Positions 34,521 through 44,748 of a stretch of DNA of 45,693 bases are shown here, in pieces. How positions within the stretch are numbered: the stretch's first letter is position 1; every line of letters starts with the position of its first letter. The DNA is from Mycobacterium sp. 1423905.2 (GTDB lineage Bacteria; Actinomycetota; Actinomycetes; Mycobacteriales; Mycobacteriaceae): contig NZ_LZLE01000352.1 in NCBI RefSeq assembly GCF_001673155.1, forward strand, positions 1 through 45,693, read 5' to 3'. Position numbers and translations under genes: made by a program. Under the pieces are notes generated by a model that had not been told where the DNA came from, ran no database searches, and saw only the letters and a program-made list of their open reading frames with translations.

Positions 34521-35939
34521 TCAGAACATCCGGCGCGCCATCTTGAAGGCACGTTCGGTGTAGGGCGGGTAGATGAAGCTGGACAAATCCGGCCGGGTGG
34601 GCTTGGTCAGCACCGACTTGCGGTGGCTGAACTCCTCGAAGCCGTAGCGGCCGTGGTAGGCGCCCATCCCCGACGCACCGACCCCACCGAACGGCAGCTT
34701 GGCCGTCGACACCTGGAAGGCGATGTGGTTGATGAGCATGCCGCCGGCCGGCACTTCCTTGATGAACCGCTCGCGCGTCTCCCGCGCTTTGGTGAACAAG
34801 TACGCCGCTAGCGGCTTGGCCCGTGAGTTGACGAAACGTATTGCCTCGTCGAGGGATCGAACGGTGATCACCGGCAGGATCGGCCCGAAGATCTCGTTTT
34901 GCATCAGCGGGCCGTCCGGACTGGGATCGACGACCACGGTGGGCTGGATGCGCAGGGTCGACGGGTCGACCTCACCACCGACGGTGACTTTGCCGTCCCC
35001 TTCGGTCAGGTAGCTGCTGATCCGGTCGAACTGGCGCTGGTTGACGATCCGCACACCGTTGGGCTTGTCCGCGGTGAACTGGTTGATGGCGGCGCCGATC
35101 TTGCGCACCAGCTCGTCGCGGATGCTCAGGTCTGCGATCACGTAGTCGGGAGCTACACACGTCTGCCCGTTGTTCAGCAGCTTCATCCACGCGATCCGCT
35201 TGGCCGCCACGTCGACGTCGGCGTCGGCCGCGACCACCACCGGGCTCTTGCCGCCGAGTTCGAGGGTGACCGGGGTCAGATGCGGTGCGGCGCCCTCGTA
35301 GACTTTGCGGCCGATCTCGGTGCCGCCGGTGAACAGCACCCGATCCAGGCCCTGAGCAAGCAGCTCTTGACTGACCGATCCGTCGCCCTCGATCACCGCG
35401 ATCGCGTCGTTGTCCAGGTAACGCGGAACCAGCTCGGCCATCAGGTGCGCGGACGCGGCGGCGATCTCAGAAGGCTTGAGCAAGACCGCGTTTCCGGCGG
35501 CGATCGCCCCGACGGCCGGCCCCAGGGTCAAGTAGAACGGGTAGTTCCAGGCGCCGATGATCAGCACGGTGCCGTACGGCTCGTACTCGATCCAGCCGCG
35601 ACCCGGAAGCTGCGGCACCTCCAGTAGTTGGTACCGGCGGCGCGTCCACCTGCGCAACTTCTTGGCCGCGTACTTGGCTTCCCCGGCGGTGGTGGCGATG
35701 TCGGCGATGTAGGCCTCGAACGGGTTGCGGTCCAAGTCCTCGGCGAGGGCCGCGGCGATCGCGGGTTCGTTTTCCTCCATCAGCTTGGCCAGCTGCAGCA
35801 GTTGCTGCTTGCGCCAGTCCAGGCTGCGCGTGCGACCGGTCGCAAAGGTCTTGCGCAGTTTCGCCACGGTGGCGGGGACGTCGTTTGATTGCGGTGCACC
35901 GGAGGTGGGTGCAGCTGTGGCCAGGGAGTCGGTGGTCAT
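34521..35939 (-). CDS. Aldehyde dehydrogenase, class 3 type (Rv0147 homologue)
   Basis: A 472-residue NAD(P)-dependent aldehyde dehydrogenase. Catalytic C261 (NNGQTCVAPDY), general base E227 (LELGGKSP), N132 (GAWNYPFYL) and cofactor-binding K155 (KPSE) are all present. The sequence type is that of class 3 fatty-aldehyde dehydrogenases. It oxidises aldehydes to acids. The frame opens at 35981, but ATG 35939 follows a good GAAGGAAGGA site. First gene of the operon with the SDR and quinone oxidoreductase, 48 bases before the SDR. Confidence 0.9.
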   Translation of the reverse strand: MTTDSLATAAPTSGAPQSNDVPATVAKLRKTFATGRTRSLDWRKQQLLQLAKLMEENEPAIAAALAEDLDRNPFEAYIADIATTAGEAKYAAKKLRRWTRRRYQLLEVPQLPGRGWIEYEPYGTVLIIGAWNYPFYLTLGPAVGAIAAGNAVLLKPSEIAAASAHLMAELVPRYLDNDAIAVIEGDGSVSQELLAQGLDRVLFTGGTEIGRKVYEGAAPHLTPVTLELGGKSPVVVAADADVDVAAKRIAWMKLLNNGQTCVAPDYVIADLSIRDELVRKIGAAINQFTADKPNGVRIVNQRQFDRISSYLTEGDGKVTVGGEVDPSTLRIQPTVVVDPSPDGPLMQNEIFGPILPVITVRSLDEAIRFVNSRAKPLAAYLFTKARETRERFIKEVPAGGMLINHIAFQVSTAKLPFGGVGASGMGAYHGRYGFEEFSHRKSVLTKPTRPDLSSFIYPPYTERAFKMARRMF

Positions 35940-36101
35940 CGTTGTCCTTCCTTCTCCGGAGCTGCGCGCTGCTGTTCGCATGCGGTCGTCTACCGGGTGA
36001 TAACGCGATCCTAGTCACCCCGCTGCGGCAGCCATAGAACGCATGCGGCGTCCTGGCATGTGCCGGACACTCAGGCCGGAAAACGCAGCCGACCGGTCGG
36101 T

Positions 36102-37030
36102 TCAGCCCTTGGCCGCCGTCACGAAGTAGTTGGTGAACGGCTGGTCCTCCGTTTGCGGCGGGCGGCCGAGTCGCTGCGCCTCCTCGCGCGCCCCGACGAC
36201 CTCGGTGGCCCAGCCGTGCGCACCGAACCACTGCGCAGTTTCCGGCCGGCCCTCGTCGTCGAACCAGAGGTCGAACGGGTTGAACGAGGTGTCCGCGCCG
36301 CGCGCTTCTCGTTTGGCGCGCAATTGGGCCCACCGTTTCTCGGCCTCGGTTCGTTTGGCCTCGTCGACGCCGAACATCTCCACGGCCACCCGGCTGCCGG
36401 GTCCGCTCAACGCGTCGATCGAACCAAACATGGTTTCCTGCGCTGCCGCCGGGAGAAACGGCAACAGCCCTTCGGCCAGCCAGGCGGTCGGACGCTCGCT
36501 GTCGAGACCGGCAGCACGCAACGCTTGCGGCCAGTCGTGCCGCAGGTCGACCGGTACCGCGCGTCGGTCGGCGGTCGGCGCGGCTCCGTGCGCGGCCAGC
36601 GTCCGTTCCTTGTACTCCAGCACTCCAGGCACATCGATCTCGTAGACGACGGTGCCGTCCGGCCAACCCAGGCGGTAGGCGCGCGAGTCCAAGCCGGCCG
36701 CCAGCAGCACCACCTGGCGGATACCGGCCGCGGCGGCGTCGGTGAAGTAGGCGTCGAAGAAGTGCGTGCGGACGGCCTGGGAGTTGACCATCTGCTGGGC
36801 GTCGACGCTGAAGCCGTCCGCCGTCTCCTCGTCGGGCTCGGTACTCCACCAGGTGGAGACCTGTTCGCGGACTCCGGCTAGTTCCGGCGTGGACACCAGC
36901 GGTTCGGCGAACTGGTCGCGGATCAACGGGTCATCACTCGCGGTCTCGGCGGCCCGGGCCAGTGCGACCATGACGGCGGTCGCCCCGACGCTGGTCGCGA
37001 TGTCCCAGGAGTCGTCGGCCGTGCGCGGCA

Positions 37031-37031
<1 letters not shown>
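36102..37031 (-). CDS. SAM-dependent methyltransferase, TIGR00027 family, copy 1
   Basis: A 309-residue member of the leucine carboxyl methyltransferase-like family greatly expanded in mycobacteria. SAM motif [11 protein letters not shown] at 111-121; acidic ligand in VVYEIDVPGVLEYK; ESVGATA-type N-terminus ([15 protein letters not shown]). Likely to be an O-methyltransferase; substrates are unknown for most members. The start is GTG 37031, which overlaps the TAG stop of the upstream copy by one base (translational coupling). Syntenic with Rv0145/Rv0146. Confidence 0.87.
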
Positions 37032-37993
<962 letters not shown>

Positions 37994-38929
37994 TCAGTTA
38001 GTGGGTCCGCCGAGACGGGCCCGGACGAGTTTGGTGTGCACGGCCTCGTCGACCATGTCTTCGGATACCGGCCGGCCCAGGCGGGCCATCTCCTGATGGT
38101 TGTTGACGCTCTCCACCTGCCAGCCGTGGTCTGCCAGCCATTGTGCGGCGTCGGAACGGTTGGGCTCGTGGTAGGTCAGCGCCTCGACGTTGATGTCCAG
38201 CCCCAGCCGGTCGCGCATCAGTTGCCAGCGCCGTTTGTTGCCGTGGGTGTTCAACGTGAAGACCTCGACCGCGAACTGACTGCCGGGCGCGCTGAGTCCG
38301 GTCACCATCTCGAACAGCCGATCCTGGGCGTCACTGGGCAGGTAGGCCAGCAGCCCTTCGGCCAGCCATGCGGTCGGCCGCTGCGAGTCGAACCCCGCCG
38401 CTGACAACGCCGCTGGCCAGTCGTCGCGCAAGTCGACCCCGACGGGACGCCGGTCGGCGGTGGGGACAGCGCCGTGGGAGTCGAGGATCCCGCCTTTGTA
38501 TTCCAGCACTTGGGGCTGGTCGATCTCATACACCGAGGTGTCGGCGGGCCAATCCAGGCGGTAGGCGCGCGAATCCAAACCGGCGGCAAGGATCACCACC
38601 TGACGGACGCCCGCCGCGGCGGCGGCCAGGAAGAACTCGTCGAAGAAGTGCGTGCGCACCGCCTGGTAGTTGCATCCCATCCGATGTAGCCGCCGGCCGT
38701 CCTCATCGCCGTCCAGCCACGCCATCTCGGCGTCGGTCAACCGCGCCCAGACGGGGCCGGCTGAGGACACCAGCACCTGCGCGAACTCATCGCGAATCAA
38801 CGGGTCAGGCCCAGCGGTTTCCACCGCACGCGAGGCCGCGACCCCCAGCGCGGTGGCGCCCACGCTCTCGGTGATCGCCCAGCTGTCGCCCGCGGAACGC
38901 AGCGAGGGAACGTCGTTCAGATCAGACAT
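37994..38929 (-). CDS. SAM-dependent methyltransferase, TIGR00027 family, copy 3
   Basis: A 311-residue paralogue, first in the three-gene array. GLDSRAYR at 117-124, [23 protein letters not shown]. It has [15 protein letters not shown] near the N-terminus. As I recall, M. tuberculosis has two such genes here, so one is additional. Start ATG 38929. Substrate unknown; the family may methylate carboxyl or hydroxyl groups of lipids or small molecules. Confidence 0.87.
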   Translation of the reverse strand: MSDLNDVPSLRSAGDSWAITESVGATALGVAASRAVETAGPDPLIRDEFAQVLVSSAGPVWARLTDAEMAWLDGDEDGRRLHRMGCNYQAVRTHFFDEFFLAAAAAGVRQVVILAAGLDSRAYRLDWPADTSVYEIDQPQVLEYKGGILDSHGAVPTADRRPVGVDLRDDWPAALSAAGFDSQRPTAWLAEGLLAYLPSDAQDRLFEMVTGLSAPGSQFAVEVFTLNTHGNKRRWQLMRDRLGLDINVEALTYHEPNRSDAAQWLADHGWQVESVNNHQEMARLGRPVSEDMVDEAVHTKLVRARLGGPTN

Positions 38930-38994
38930 ATGGCCGCCATGATACCGAGTAAGTTAGCCAAGCTATGCGCTTTGTGCCCCAGGTCACTGGCGGT

Positions 38995-39894
38995 TCACGA
39001 GACGTACTTGCGGGCACCGCCGTTGAGTTGCATGTCTTCCAACTGCTGGTAACCGCGCTCGAGGTTGGCCGGAACCGGCTTGCGCTCGCGCAGCACCCAC
39101 GGCAGCCCGCGCACCGCATCCGAAATGCCCTGCACGCTGACCCGATCGCGGGGGAGGCGACGCAGCAGCCGAATGGTGTGCCGGGCGGCGCTGGGCAGCG
39201 GTCGGCGAAGCCAGGTGAACCACAGCGTGTTTCGGATGCCATGGCGCCGGCGCAGGTGGGCGTCGCGCAGGCGCGAGGCGTAATGATGGGCGACGACGTC
39301 CGGCACGTAGCTCATGTGCCACCCGGCACGGGCGAGATCCGACGCCAGTAACTCCTCCTCACCGCCGAGCCACAATCGCTTGGAGAACCCACCGGCCGCC
39401 AGAAACGCTTCGCGGCGCACGATCGAAACTCCGGCCAAAAAGCTGAGCAGCGGGTGGCCGGGGATACCGGGCGGCCGGTCCAACGGCGACTCGGCCATTT
39501 CCTCGCAGATGGCGTCGAGCTTTCCGTCGGGCTCGACGGTGATGCTGGCGGTCACCACGGCGAGCGTGGGATGCGCGTCGAGCAGGTCGGCGGCGCGGCG
39601 CAGCGCTGCGGGCTCGTACCAGGTGTCGTCGTCGCAGAACGCCACATACGGCGTGTCGACGACCTCGACACCGAGATTGCGACCGACCGCACCCATGTTC
39701 TTCCCCGGGGTCAGCAGGGTCACCCGGGGATGCCGGTCGCGCACCAGATCCGCGGTTCCGTCCGTCGAGGCGTTGTCGACGACGACGACGCGCGGCTGTT
39801 CTGGTAAGTCAGCGAGCCGGCCAAGGGTGCGGTCCAGTTCCGTGCGACGGTTGTGGGTGATCACCACCACGCTCACGCGACCATCGGGTGACAC
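38995..39894 (-). CDS. Glycosyltransferase, GT2 family
   Basis: A 299-residue GT-A fold glycosyltransferase. It opens with VSVVVITHNRRTEL, has the nucleotide-binding VVVDNASTDGT at 37-47, the metal-binding DDD at 88-90, and a later acidic GGEEELLASDLARAGW block holding the probable catalytic base. There is no membrane segment, so it is cytosolic or peripheral. Donor and acceptor are unknown; cell-wall glycan or glycolipid synthesis is likely. Start GTG 39894 with GAGGAGAG upstream. It is not in the corresponding M. tuberculosis interval as I remember it. Confidence 0.83.
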   Translation of the reverse strand: MSPDGRVSVVVITHNRRTELDRTLGRLADLPEQPRVVVVDNASTDGTADLVRDRHPRVTLLTPGKNMGAVGRNLGVEVVDTPYVAFCDDDTWYEPAALRRAADLLDAHPTLAVVTASITVEPDGKLDAICEEMAESPLDRPPGIPGHPLLSFLAGVSIVRREAFLAAGGFSKRLWLGGEEELLASDLARAGWHMSYVPDVVAHHYASRLRDAHLRRRHGIRNTLWFTWLRRPLPSAARHTIRLLRRLPRDRVSVQGISDAVRGLPWVLRERKPVPANLERGYQQLEDMQLNGGARKYVS

Positions 39895-40008
39895 ACGCTC
39901 TCCTCGAATGGGGAATCAGCGCCCTCGCCGCCGTCCCCCTCCGAGCCGGCGAGCCGATCCGCTCCTGTAACTACCCCGAGGGCCGATCCTTAAGCAGGAG
40001 TATGCCGT

Positions 40009-40647
40009 TCAGTTGGGCGGGCGCCACAGCGCGCCGGAGAGCATCTGCCCCAACGATGCGGTGATGGTGTCGATTTCTTCGTAGCTGCCGATGAATCCGG
40101 CGTAGAACCCCACGCCGCACAACATCACCAACAAGGTTTCGGCCAGCACGGCCACGTCGACGTCGGCGGAGATCTCGCCGCGCTCGATCGCGTCGTTGAC
40201 CGCCCAGTTCAAGAACTCTCGGCTGATTCGCACCGCGTCCTGTTCGGACCGGATCAAATCGGGGTGACGCTGGGACTCGAGTACGGCAGTCGCCAGAAAT
40301 GCTGCGGTGCACGGGTTTCGGGAATCGACCTCCATCGCGACGGCGATGAAGGCGGCCAGCCGGCCCATCAACGACGTCTCGCGGCGGGCGCGGTCGATGC
40401 CGCCGGTGACGACCAGTTCGTTGGTCCGCTCCACCACCTCCCGGTACAGCAGCCGCTTACTGGAAAAGTAGTGATTGATGGCCGGTCGCGTCAGGTCGGC
40501 GCGGACGGCGATCGCTTGAAAGGTGGCGCCGTCATAACCGCGTTCACTGAACACTTGACGAGCCGCGCTAACGATGCGTTTGCGCGTCTCGTCTGCTTTC
40601 GCTGCCGGGGGACGCCCCGGACCGCGACTGGCCGTGAGCGGCATCAT
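40009..40647 (-). CDS. TetR-family regulator, Rv0144 homologue
   Basis: A 212-residue regulator. A basic GRPPAAKADETRKRI arm precedes the helix-turn-helix at about 42-63 (TFQAIAVRADLTRPAINHYF). The ligand domain is all-helical, with a hydrophobic LAETLLVMLCGVGFYAGFI segment. It lies 18 bases downstream of the pirin gene on the same strand, so it is probably co-transcribed with it. The 24-bp palindrome upstream of pirin is a candidate binding site. Two adjacent ATG codons (40647, 40644) are possible starts. Confidence 0.83.
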   Translation of the reverse strand: MMPLTASRGPGRPPAAKADETRKRIVSAARQVFSERGYDGATFQAIAVRADLTRPAINHYFSSKRLLYREVVERTNELVVTGGIDRARRETSLMGRLAAFIAVAMEVDSRNPCTAAFLATAVLESQRHPDLIRSEQDAVRISREFLNWAVNDAIERGEISADVDVAVLAETLLVMLCGVGFYAGFIGSYEEIDTITASLGQMLSGALWRPPN

Positions 40648-40665
40648 TATAGTGTGCCACCGCGA

Positions 40666-41622
40666 TCAAGAGGCATTACCGCGTTCGGAGGGGATGCTAC
40701 GAAACTTGCCAGCCTCGTAGTCCTCGAGCGCCTGGATCACCTCGGCCCGTGAGTTCATCACGAAGGGTCCGTAGTGGAACACCGGTTCCCGGATCGGCCG
40801 CCCGCCCAGCAGCAACACATCCAGACCAGGACCGCGGCCGGTCTGCGGCGCTGCGACGGTGAGTCGATCACCGGCCCCGAGCACCGCCAGCTGGCCGTGC
40901 CGGATCGGATGATCGACCGACCCGACCGAACCTGCGCCCGACAGGACATACACCAGTGCATTGAAATCACGACGCCACGGAATGCTCACGCGTGCACCGT
41001 TTTCGATGGTTGCGTGCGCGAGCGTGATCGGGGTGTGGGTCTGGCCCGGTCCGCAGTGGCCGTCGATGTCGCCGGCGATGATGCGAAGCAGTGCGCCGCC
41101 GTCCGTCGAGGCGACCAAGGCTGCGTCGCTGCCTTCGATGGCCTGATAGCGCGGTGGCGTGAATTTGTCTTTCTTCGGCAGGTTCACCCACAACTGGATG
41201 CCGTGGAACAACCCGCCGCTTTTCACCATCTCGGCGGGCGGGGTCTCGATGTGCAAGATGCCCGAGCCCGCCGTCATCCACTGTGTCGCACCGTCGGTGA
41301 TCAGCCCGCCGCCGCCATGGGAGTCCTGGTGGGCGAAGGTTCCGTCGATCATGTAGGTGACGGTTTCGAAGCCGCGGTGTGGGTGCCAGTCAGTGCCGCG
41401 CGGTTCGCCCGGCTGGTAGTCGACCTCGCCCATCTGGTCCATATGGATGAACGGGTCCAAGGCTGCGGTGCTGACCCCGGCGAACGCCCGGACCACCGGG
41501 AACCCCAGACCTTCATAGCCGCGCGGGCCGGTGGTGATCGATTGGACGGGACGCTCGGTTTCGGCGGCTGCGGCCAGTGTCAGTCGGGGCAAGGTGAGGG
41601 TATCTGCGGTGATTGCGGGCAT
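40666..41622 (-). CDS. Pirin-family protein
   Basis: A 318-residue bicupin protein. Iron ligands match pirin: H80 and H82 (DWHPHRGFETVTYMIDG), H124 and E126 (ILHIETPP). The N-terminal RAFAGVSTAALDPFIHMDQM region and the C-terminal cupin (NALVYVLSGAGSVGS, FVMNSRAEVIQALEDYEAGK) are complete. Some bacterial pirins are quercetinases; others modulate metabolic enzymes. The frame opens at 41727, but ATG 41622 follows AAGGAGT and fits the family. It heads a pirin-TetR unit and is divergent from the ClC channel gene. Confidence 0.88.
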   Translation of the reverse strand: MPAITADTLTLPRLTLAAAAETERPVQSITTGPRGYEGLGFPVVRAFAGVSTAALDPFIHMDQMGEVDYQPGEPRGTDWHPHRGFETVTYMIDGTFAHQDSHGGGGLITDGATQWMTAGSGILHIETPPAEMVKSGGLFHGIQLWVNLPKKDKFTPPRYQAIEGSDAALVASTDGGALLRIIAGDIDGHCGPGQTHTPITLAHATIENGARVSIPWRRDFNALVYVLSGAGSVGSVDHPIRHGQLAVLGAGDRLTVAAPQTGRGPGLDVLLLGGRPIREPVFHYGPFVMNSRAEVIQALEDYEAGKFRSIPSERGNAS

Positions 41623-41649
41623 TTCGACTCCTTTGCGAAAGATACCCAT

Positions 41650-41673
41650 ATAACCGGACCAAGGTCCGCTTAT
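41650..41673. promoter_or_regulatory. 24-bp palindrome between pirin and ClC genes
   Basis: Central arms CGGACC (41655-41660) and GGTCCG (41663-41668) surround AA. Outside them, a C on each side (the only mismatch) is followed by ATAA on the left and TTAT on the right. So 22 of 24 positions are symmetric outside the AA centre and the C/C pair counts as the mismatch. It lies 28 bases upstream of pirin and 21 bases before the ClC start. Strong candidate operator for the TetR encoded after pirin. Confidence 0.65.
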
Positions 41674-41693
41674 TCCCCGCACCCTAGGATGGC

Positions 41694-43121
41694 GTGGTGG
41701 ACGAACCGGAGCCGCCAACGGCCCCACCCGCAGCGGCCGGCGGACGCTTCGGCGCAGCCATCAGGCAAGCCGGCTACCTGCCCAAGTGGTTCTCACTGGG
41801 CATCACCATCGGCGTCATCGCCGGCCTCGGTGCCGTCGTCTTCTACCTCGCGCTGAAGTACACCGGCGAATTCCTGCTCGGTTACCTCGCCGGCTACCAC
41901 ATCCCCACGCCCGTCGGGGAGGGCGGCAGCCGCGGCTCCACCGGTTTCGCGCGGCCCTGGGCCATTCCGTTGGTTACCACCGGCGGTGCCCTGCTGTCCG
42001 CGCTGATCGTGGCCAAGCTGGCACCGGAAGCCACCGGCCACGGCACCGATGAGGCGATCGAGGCGGTGCACAGCGATCCGCGCGCCATCCGCAGCCGGGC
42101 GGTGCTGGTGAAGATGGTTGCCAGCGCGCTGACCATCGGGTCCGGCGGGTCGGGCGGCCGCGAGGGACCGACCGCGCAGATCTCCGCCGGCTTCTGTTCC
42201 TTGCTGACGCGCCGGCTCGGCTTGTCCGACGAGGACGGCAGGATCGCGGTGGCATTGGGCATCGGCGCGGGCATCGGCGCGATCTTCGCCGCGCCGCTCG
42301 GCGGTGCGGTGCTGGCCGCGTCGATCACCTACCGCGACGACTTCGACTACCGCAGTCTGCTGCCCGGTTTCATCACCTCCGGGACGGCGTACGCGGTGCT
42401 CGGTTCGTTCCTCGGGTTCGACCCGCTGTTCGGCTATATCGACGCCGAATACCGCTTCGAGCGGGCCGGCCCGATGTTGTGGTTCGTGGTCATCGGTCTG
42501 ATCGCCGCGGCGGTCGGATACCTGTACGCGCGGGTCTTCCATACCACCGTGGCCCTCACTCGTCGGTTGCCGGGTGGTCCGGTGCTCAAGCCGACCGTCG
42601 GTGGACTACTGGTCGGCCTGCTCGGCCTGCTGATCCCGCAGATACTCAGCAGCGGTTATGGGTGGGCGCAACTGGCGGCCGACCGCACGTCGCTGCTCGC
42701 CATCCCGTTGTGGATCGTCGTCGTGTTACCGCTCGCCAAGATCGTCGCGACCTCGCTGTCGATCGGCACTGGCGGGTCCGGCGGCTTGTTCGGTCCCGGC
42801 ATCGTGATCGGCGGCTTCGTGGGGGCCGCGGTGTGGCGACTCGCCGAGATCTCCGGCGCGCCGGGCGTACCCACCGCGCCGGGAATCTTCGTCGTCGTCG
42901 GCATGATGGCGTGCTTCGGCTGTGTCGCCCGCGCGCCGCTGGCCATCATGATCATGGTCGCCGAAATGACCGGATCGTTCTCCGTGGTACCGGGAGCAAT
43001 CATCGCCGTCGGTATCGCGGCGTTGCTGATGTCGCGTACCAACGTGACGATCTACGAGGCTCAGCGACTGAACCGGGAAGCCGCCGACGCCGAACGCGCG
43101 CGCCAGGCGCCGCCGGCTTAG
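41694..43121 (+). CDS. ClC-type chloride channel or H+/Cl- antiporter (Rv0143c homologue)
   Basis: A 475-residue membrane protein with about ten hydrophobic segments. Ion-pathway motifs: GHGTDEAI at 115-122 in place of GSGIP, GSGGREGPT with gating E157 at 155-160, and GGLFGPG at 363-369. The gating glutamate is kept, and residues around 200-210 follow the usual repeat. Without the proton glutamate assigned, channel and antiporter cannot be told apart. Start GTG 41694. It is divergent from pirin and converges on dps with 2 bases between stops. Confidence 0.88.
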   Translation: MVDEPEPPTAPPAAAGGRFGAAIRQAGYLPKWFSLGITIGVIAGLGAVVFYLALKYTGEFLLGYLAGYHIPTPVGEGGSRGSTGFARPWAIPLVTTGGALLSALIVAKLAPEATGHGTDEAIEAVHSDPRAIRSRAVLVKMVASALTIGSGGSGGREGPTAQISAGFCSLLTRRLGLSDEDGRIAVALGIGAGIGAIFAAPLGGAVLAASITYRDDFDYRSLLPGFITSGTAYAVLGSFLGFDPLFGYIDAEYRFERAGPMLWFVVIGLIAAAVGYLYARVFHTTVALTRRLPGGPVLKPTVGGLLVGLLGLLIPQILSSGYGWAQLAADRTSLLAIPLWIVVVLPLAKIVATSLSIGTGGSGGLFGPGIVIGGFVGAAVWRLAEISGAPGVPTAPGIFVVVGMMACFGCVARAPLAIMIMVAEMTGSFSVVPGAIIAVGIAALLMSRTNVTIYEAQRLNREAADAERARQAPPA

Positions 43122-43123
43122 GA

Positions 43124-43666
43124 CTACTCTCTCGCGCTGCCCGCCGCGTCTTTTTCGGTGGTCGAGCCCTCGTGCTTCAGTTGTCCGCCGGCGCTCTCCA
43201 GATGCGCGCGCACAAACCACTGGTACTGCTCGAGTTGGCCCGTGTGGCCGATCAACAGGTCTTGGGTGACCGGGTCGAGTTCCTCGGTTTCCTCGATGGA
43301 CTTACGCAGGTCTTCGATCACGCCGGTGTAGACCAGGTCGAGGGCGGCCAGATGCGACTGCACGCAATCCCGGCCGATCGAGTAGTCGTCCCAGGTGCGG
43401 TCGCGGATGATCGCGCCCGGAGTTCCCTCGGGCGAACCACCCAGTGCCGCAATGCGCTCGGCGACTTCATCGGCATAGCCGCGCACCGTCGTCACCTGCG
43501 GGTCCAGCATCTCGTGCACGCCAATGAAGTTGGGGCCCACGACATTCCAGTGCACGTGCTTGAGCGTCAGATGCAGGTCGTTGTAGGTGCTCAGTTGCTT
43601 CTGCAGCAGCTCGATCAGCCGCGCTCCCTGCTTGTCCGTCAAGCCCGGAATAGTGAACTGTGTCAT
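43124..43666 (-). CDS. dps: Dps-family ferritin, DNA-binding protein from starved cells
   Basis: A 180-residue protein very similar to M. smegmatis Dps1. Inter-subunit ferroxidase ligands H39, H51, D66 and E70 are all present. DLHLTLKHVHWNVVGPNFIG is the family signature. The C-terminal tail of about 25 residues is the region that supports DNA binding and assembly in the M. smegmatis protein. It stores iron with peroxide and protects DNA. ATG 43666 is chosen over TTG 43669; AGGGGAGA lies upstream. It is absent from M. tuberculosis and here is inserted between the Rv0143c- and Rv0142-like genes. Confidence 0.92.
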   Translation of the reverse strand: MTQFTIPGLTDKQGARLIELLQKQLSTYNDLHLTLKHVHWNVVGPNFIGVHEMLDPQVTTVRGYADEVAERIAALGGSPEGTPGAIIRDRTWDDYSIGRDCVQSHLAALDLVYTGVIEDLRKSIEETEELDPVTQDLLIGHTGQLEQYQWFVRAHLESAGGQLKHEGSTTEKDAAGSARE

Positions 43667-43709
43667 CAAATATCTCCCCTGAGTCGCACACTGTCACTTC
43701 CTTCGACGG

Positions 43710-43734
43710 GTACCCGATGGCCCTGTCCTTAACC
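43710..43734 (-). promoter_or_regulatory. SigF-like promoter of dps
   Basis: On the minus strand GGTT (43731-43734) and GGGTAC (43710-43715) are separated by 15 bases. This fits the mycobacterial SigF pattern GGTT/GTTT-N14-16-GGGTA. It lies about 44 bases upstream of the dps ATG. SigF control of dps is known in M. smegmatis. Confidence 0.55.
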
Positions 43735-43744
43735 GCGACCCCAG

Positions 43745-44722
43745 TCACAGGTACCGGATGTGCTGAACGGGCAATCGGGGTCCGCGACGCGGCTCATAGG
43801 CCAGTCCGCTGGCCTCCAGCAGCCGGACCGCCCGCTGGCGATGTGGTCGCATCGGCTCGAGGAGTTCGAGCATGCCGGCGTCGTCGACGGGATGGCCCAA
43901 CAAGGTCCAGCCGATCATCTTGGGGACGTGGTAATCGCCCACCGACACCGCGTCGGCGTCACCGAATGCCCGCTGCGCAGTCTCGGCCGCAGTCCAGATT
44001 CCGACCCCCGGCAACGACGTCAGCGCCTCCCGCGCCTGCGCCGCCGGGATCGACACCAGCCGCTCCAGCGACGCTGCCCGTTGGGCGCAGGCCACCACCG
44101 TCAGCGCCCGCCGAGGGTCGACGTTGGCCCGGTGGAACTCCCACGACGGGATGGTTCGCCAGGTCTGCGCCGACGGCGGCACCCGCATGCCTTCTGGCGC
44201 CGGCCCGGGTGCAGGGGTGCCGTATTTGGTGACCAGCACCCGCCAGGACCGGAAGGCGTCGGCGCCGGGCACCCGTTGCTCGATGACCGCTGGAATCAAC
44301 GCCTCCAGCACCCGCCCGGTGCGGCCCAAGCGCAGATGCGGAACCCGGCGATGCGCGGCGGCCACCGTGGGATGGCTGGGCTCGAAGTCCGAAGCGTCGT
44401 CTTCGGCGCCCAACATCGCGGGCAGTAGAGCGAGGTATTCCTCGGCGCCGTCGCCCCAAGCCTGGCAGTGCGCCGTGTCAGCTGCGGTTCGGCTGAGGCG
44501 GGCCGTGACCGGCCCGCTGTTCAGCAGACTAGTGCGCCAGATCGTGCCGTCGCCGGGCATCCGGAAGCAGGGATCGCGTGGACCTCGGCGCAAGGGCGCC
44601 AGCGTGTGCCCGAAGCTGACCGCGCCCGGGAAGGTCACGGTGCGCGTAAGACCCAACGCATGACTCCCTACCCGTGCTACCGGTGCTTCGGCGCCGTCGA
44701 CGGCCCCGTCAATTGACCACAA
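43745..44722 (-). CDS. DNA-3-methyladenine glycosylase/AlkA-like HhH-GPD protein (Rv0142 homologue)
   Basis: A 325-residue HhH-GPD superfamily protein. The helix-hairpin-helix LTSLPGVGIWTAAETAQRAF is at 234-253, followed by the likely catalytic aspartate D263 in SVGDYH. The N-terminal part (30-120) resembles the beta domain of AlkA-type glycosylases. It should remove alkylated bases. The start is uncertain: TTG 44722 gives the longest product, and no good ATG exists in frame before the conserved TVTFPGAVSF stretch. The divergent SnoaL-like gene starts 26 bases away. Confidence 0.75.
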   Translation of the reverse strand: MWSIDGAVDGAEAPVARVGSHALGLTRTVTFPGAVSFGHTLAPLRRGPRDPCFRMPGDGTIWRTSLLNSGPVTARLSRTAADTAHCQAWGDGAEEYLALLPAMLGAEDDASDFEPSHPTVAAAHRRVPHLRLGRTGRVLEALIPAVIEQRVPGADAFRSWRVLVTKYGTPAPGPAPEGMRVPPSAQTWRTIPSWEFHRANVDPRRALTVVACAQRAASLERLVSIPAAQAREALTSLPGVGIWTAAETAQRAFGDADAVSVGDYHVPKMIGWTLLGHPVDDAGMLELLEPMRPHRQRAVRLLEASGLAYEPRRGPRLPVQHIRYL

Positions 44723-44748
44723 ACTATCTCCCAGGTCAGGATGACCTT

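Noticed and set aside
35467..36849. A 460-codon minus-strand frame spanning the aldehyde dehydrogenase start and methyltransferase copy 1
   Set aside because: Very Arg-rich, overlaps two well-supported genes in another frame, and has no recognisable domain.
42479..43732. A 417-codon plus-strand frame over the end of the ClC gene and all of dps
   Set aside because: Out of frame with ClC and antisense to dps; low-complexity translation.
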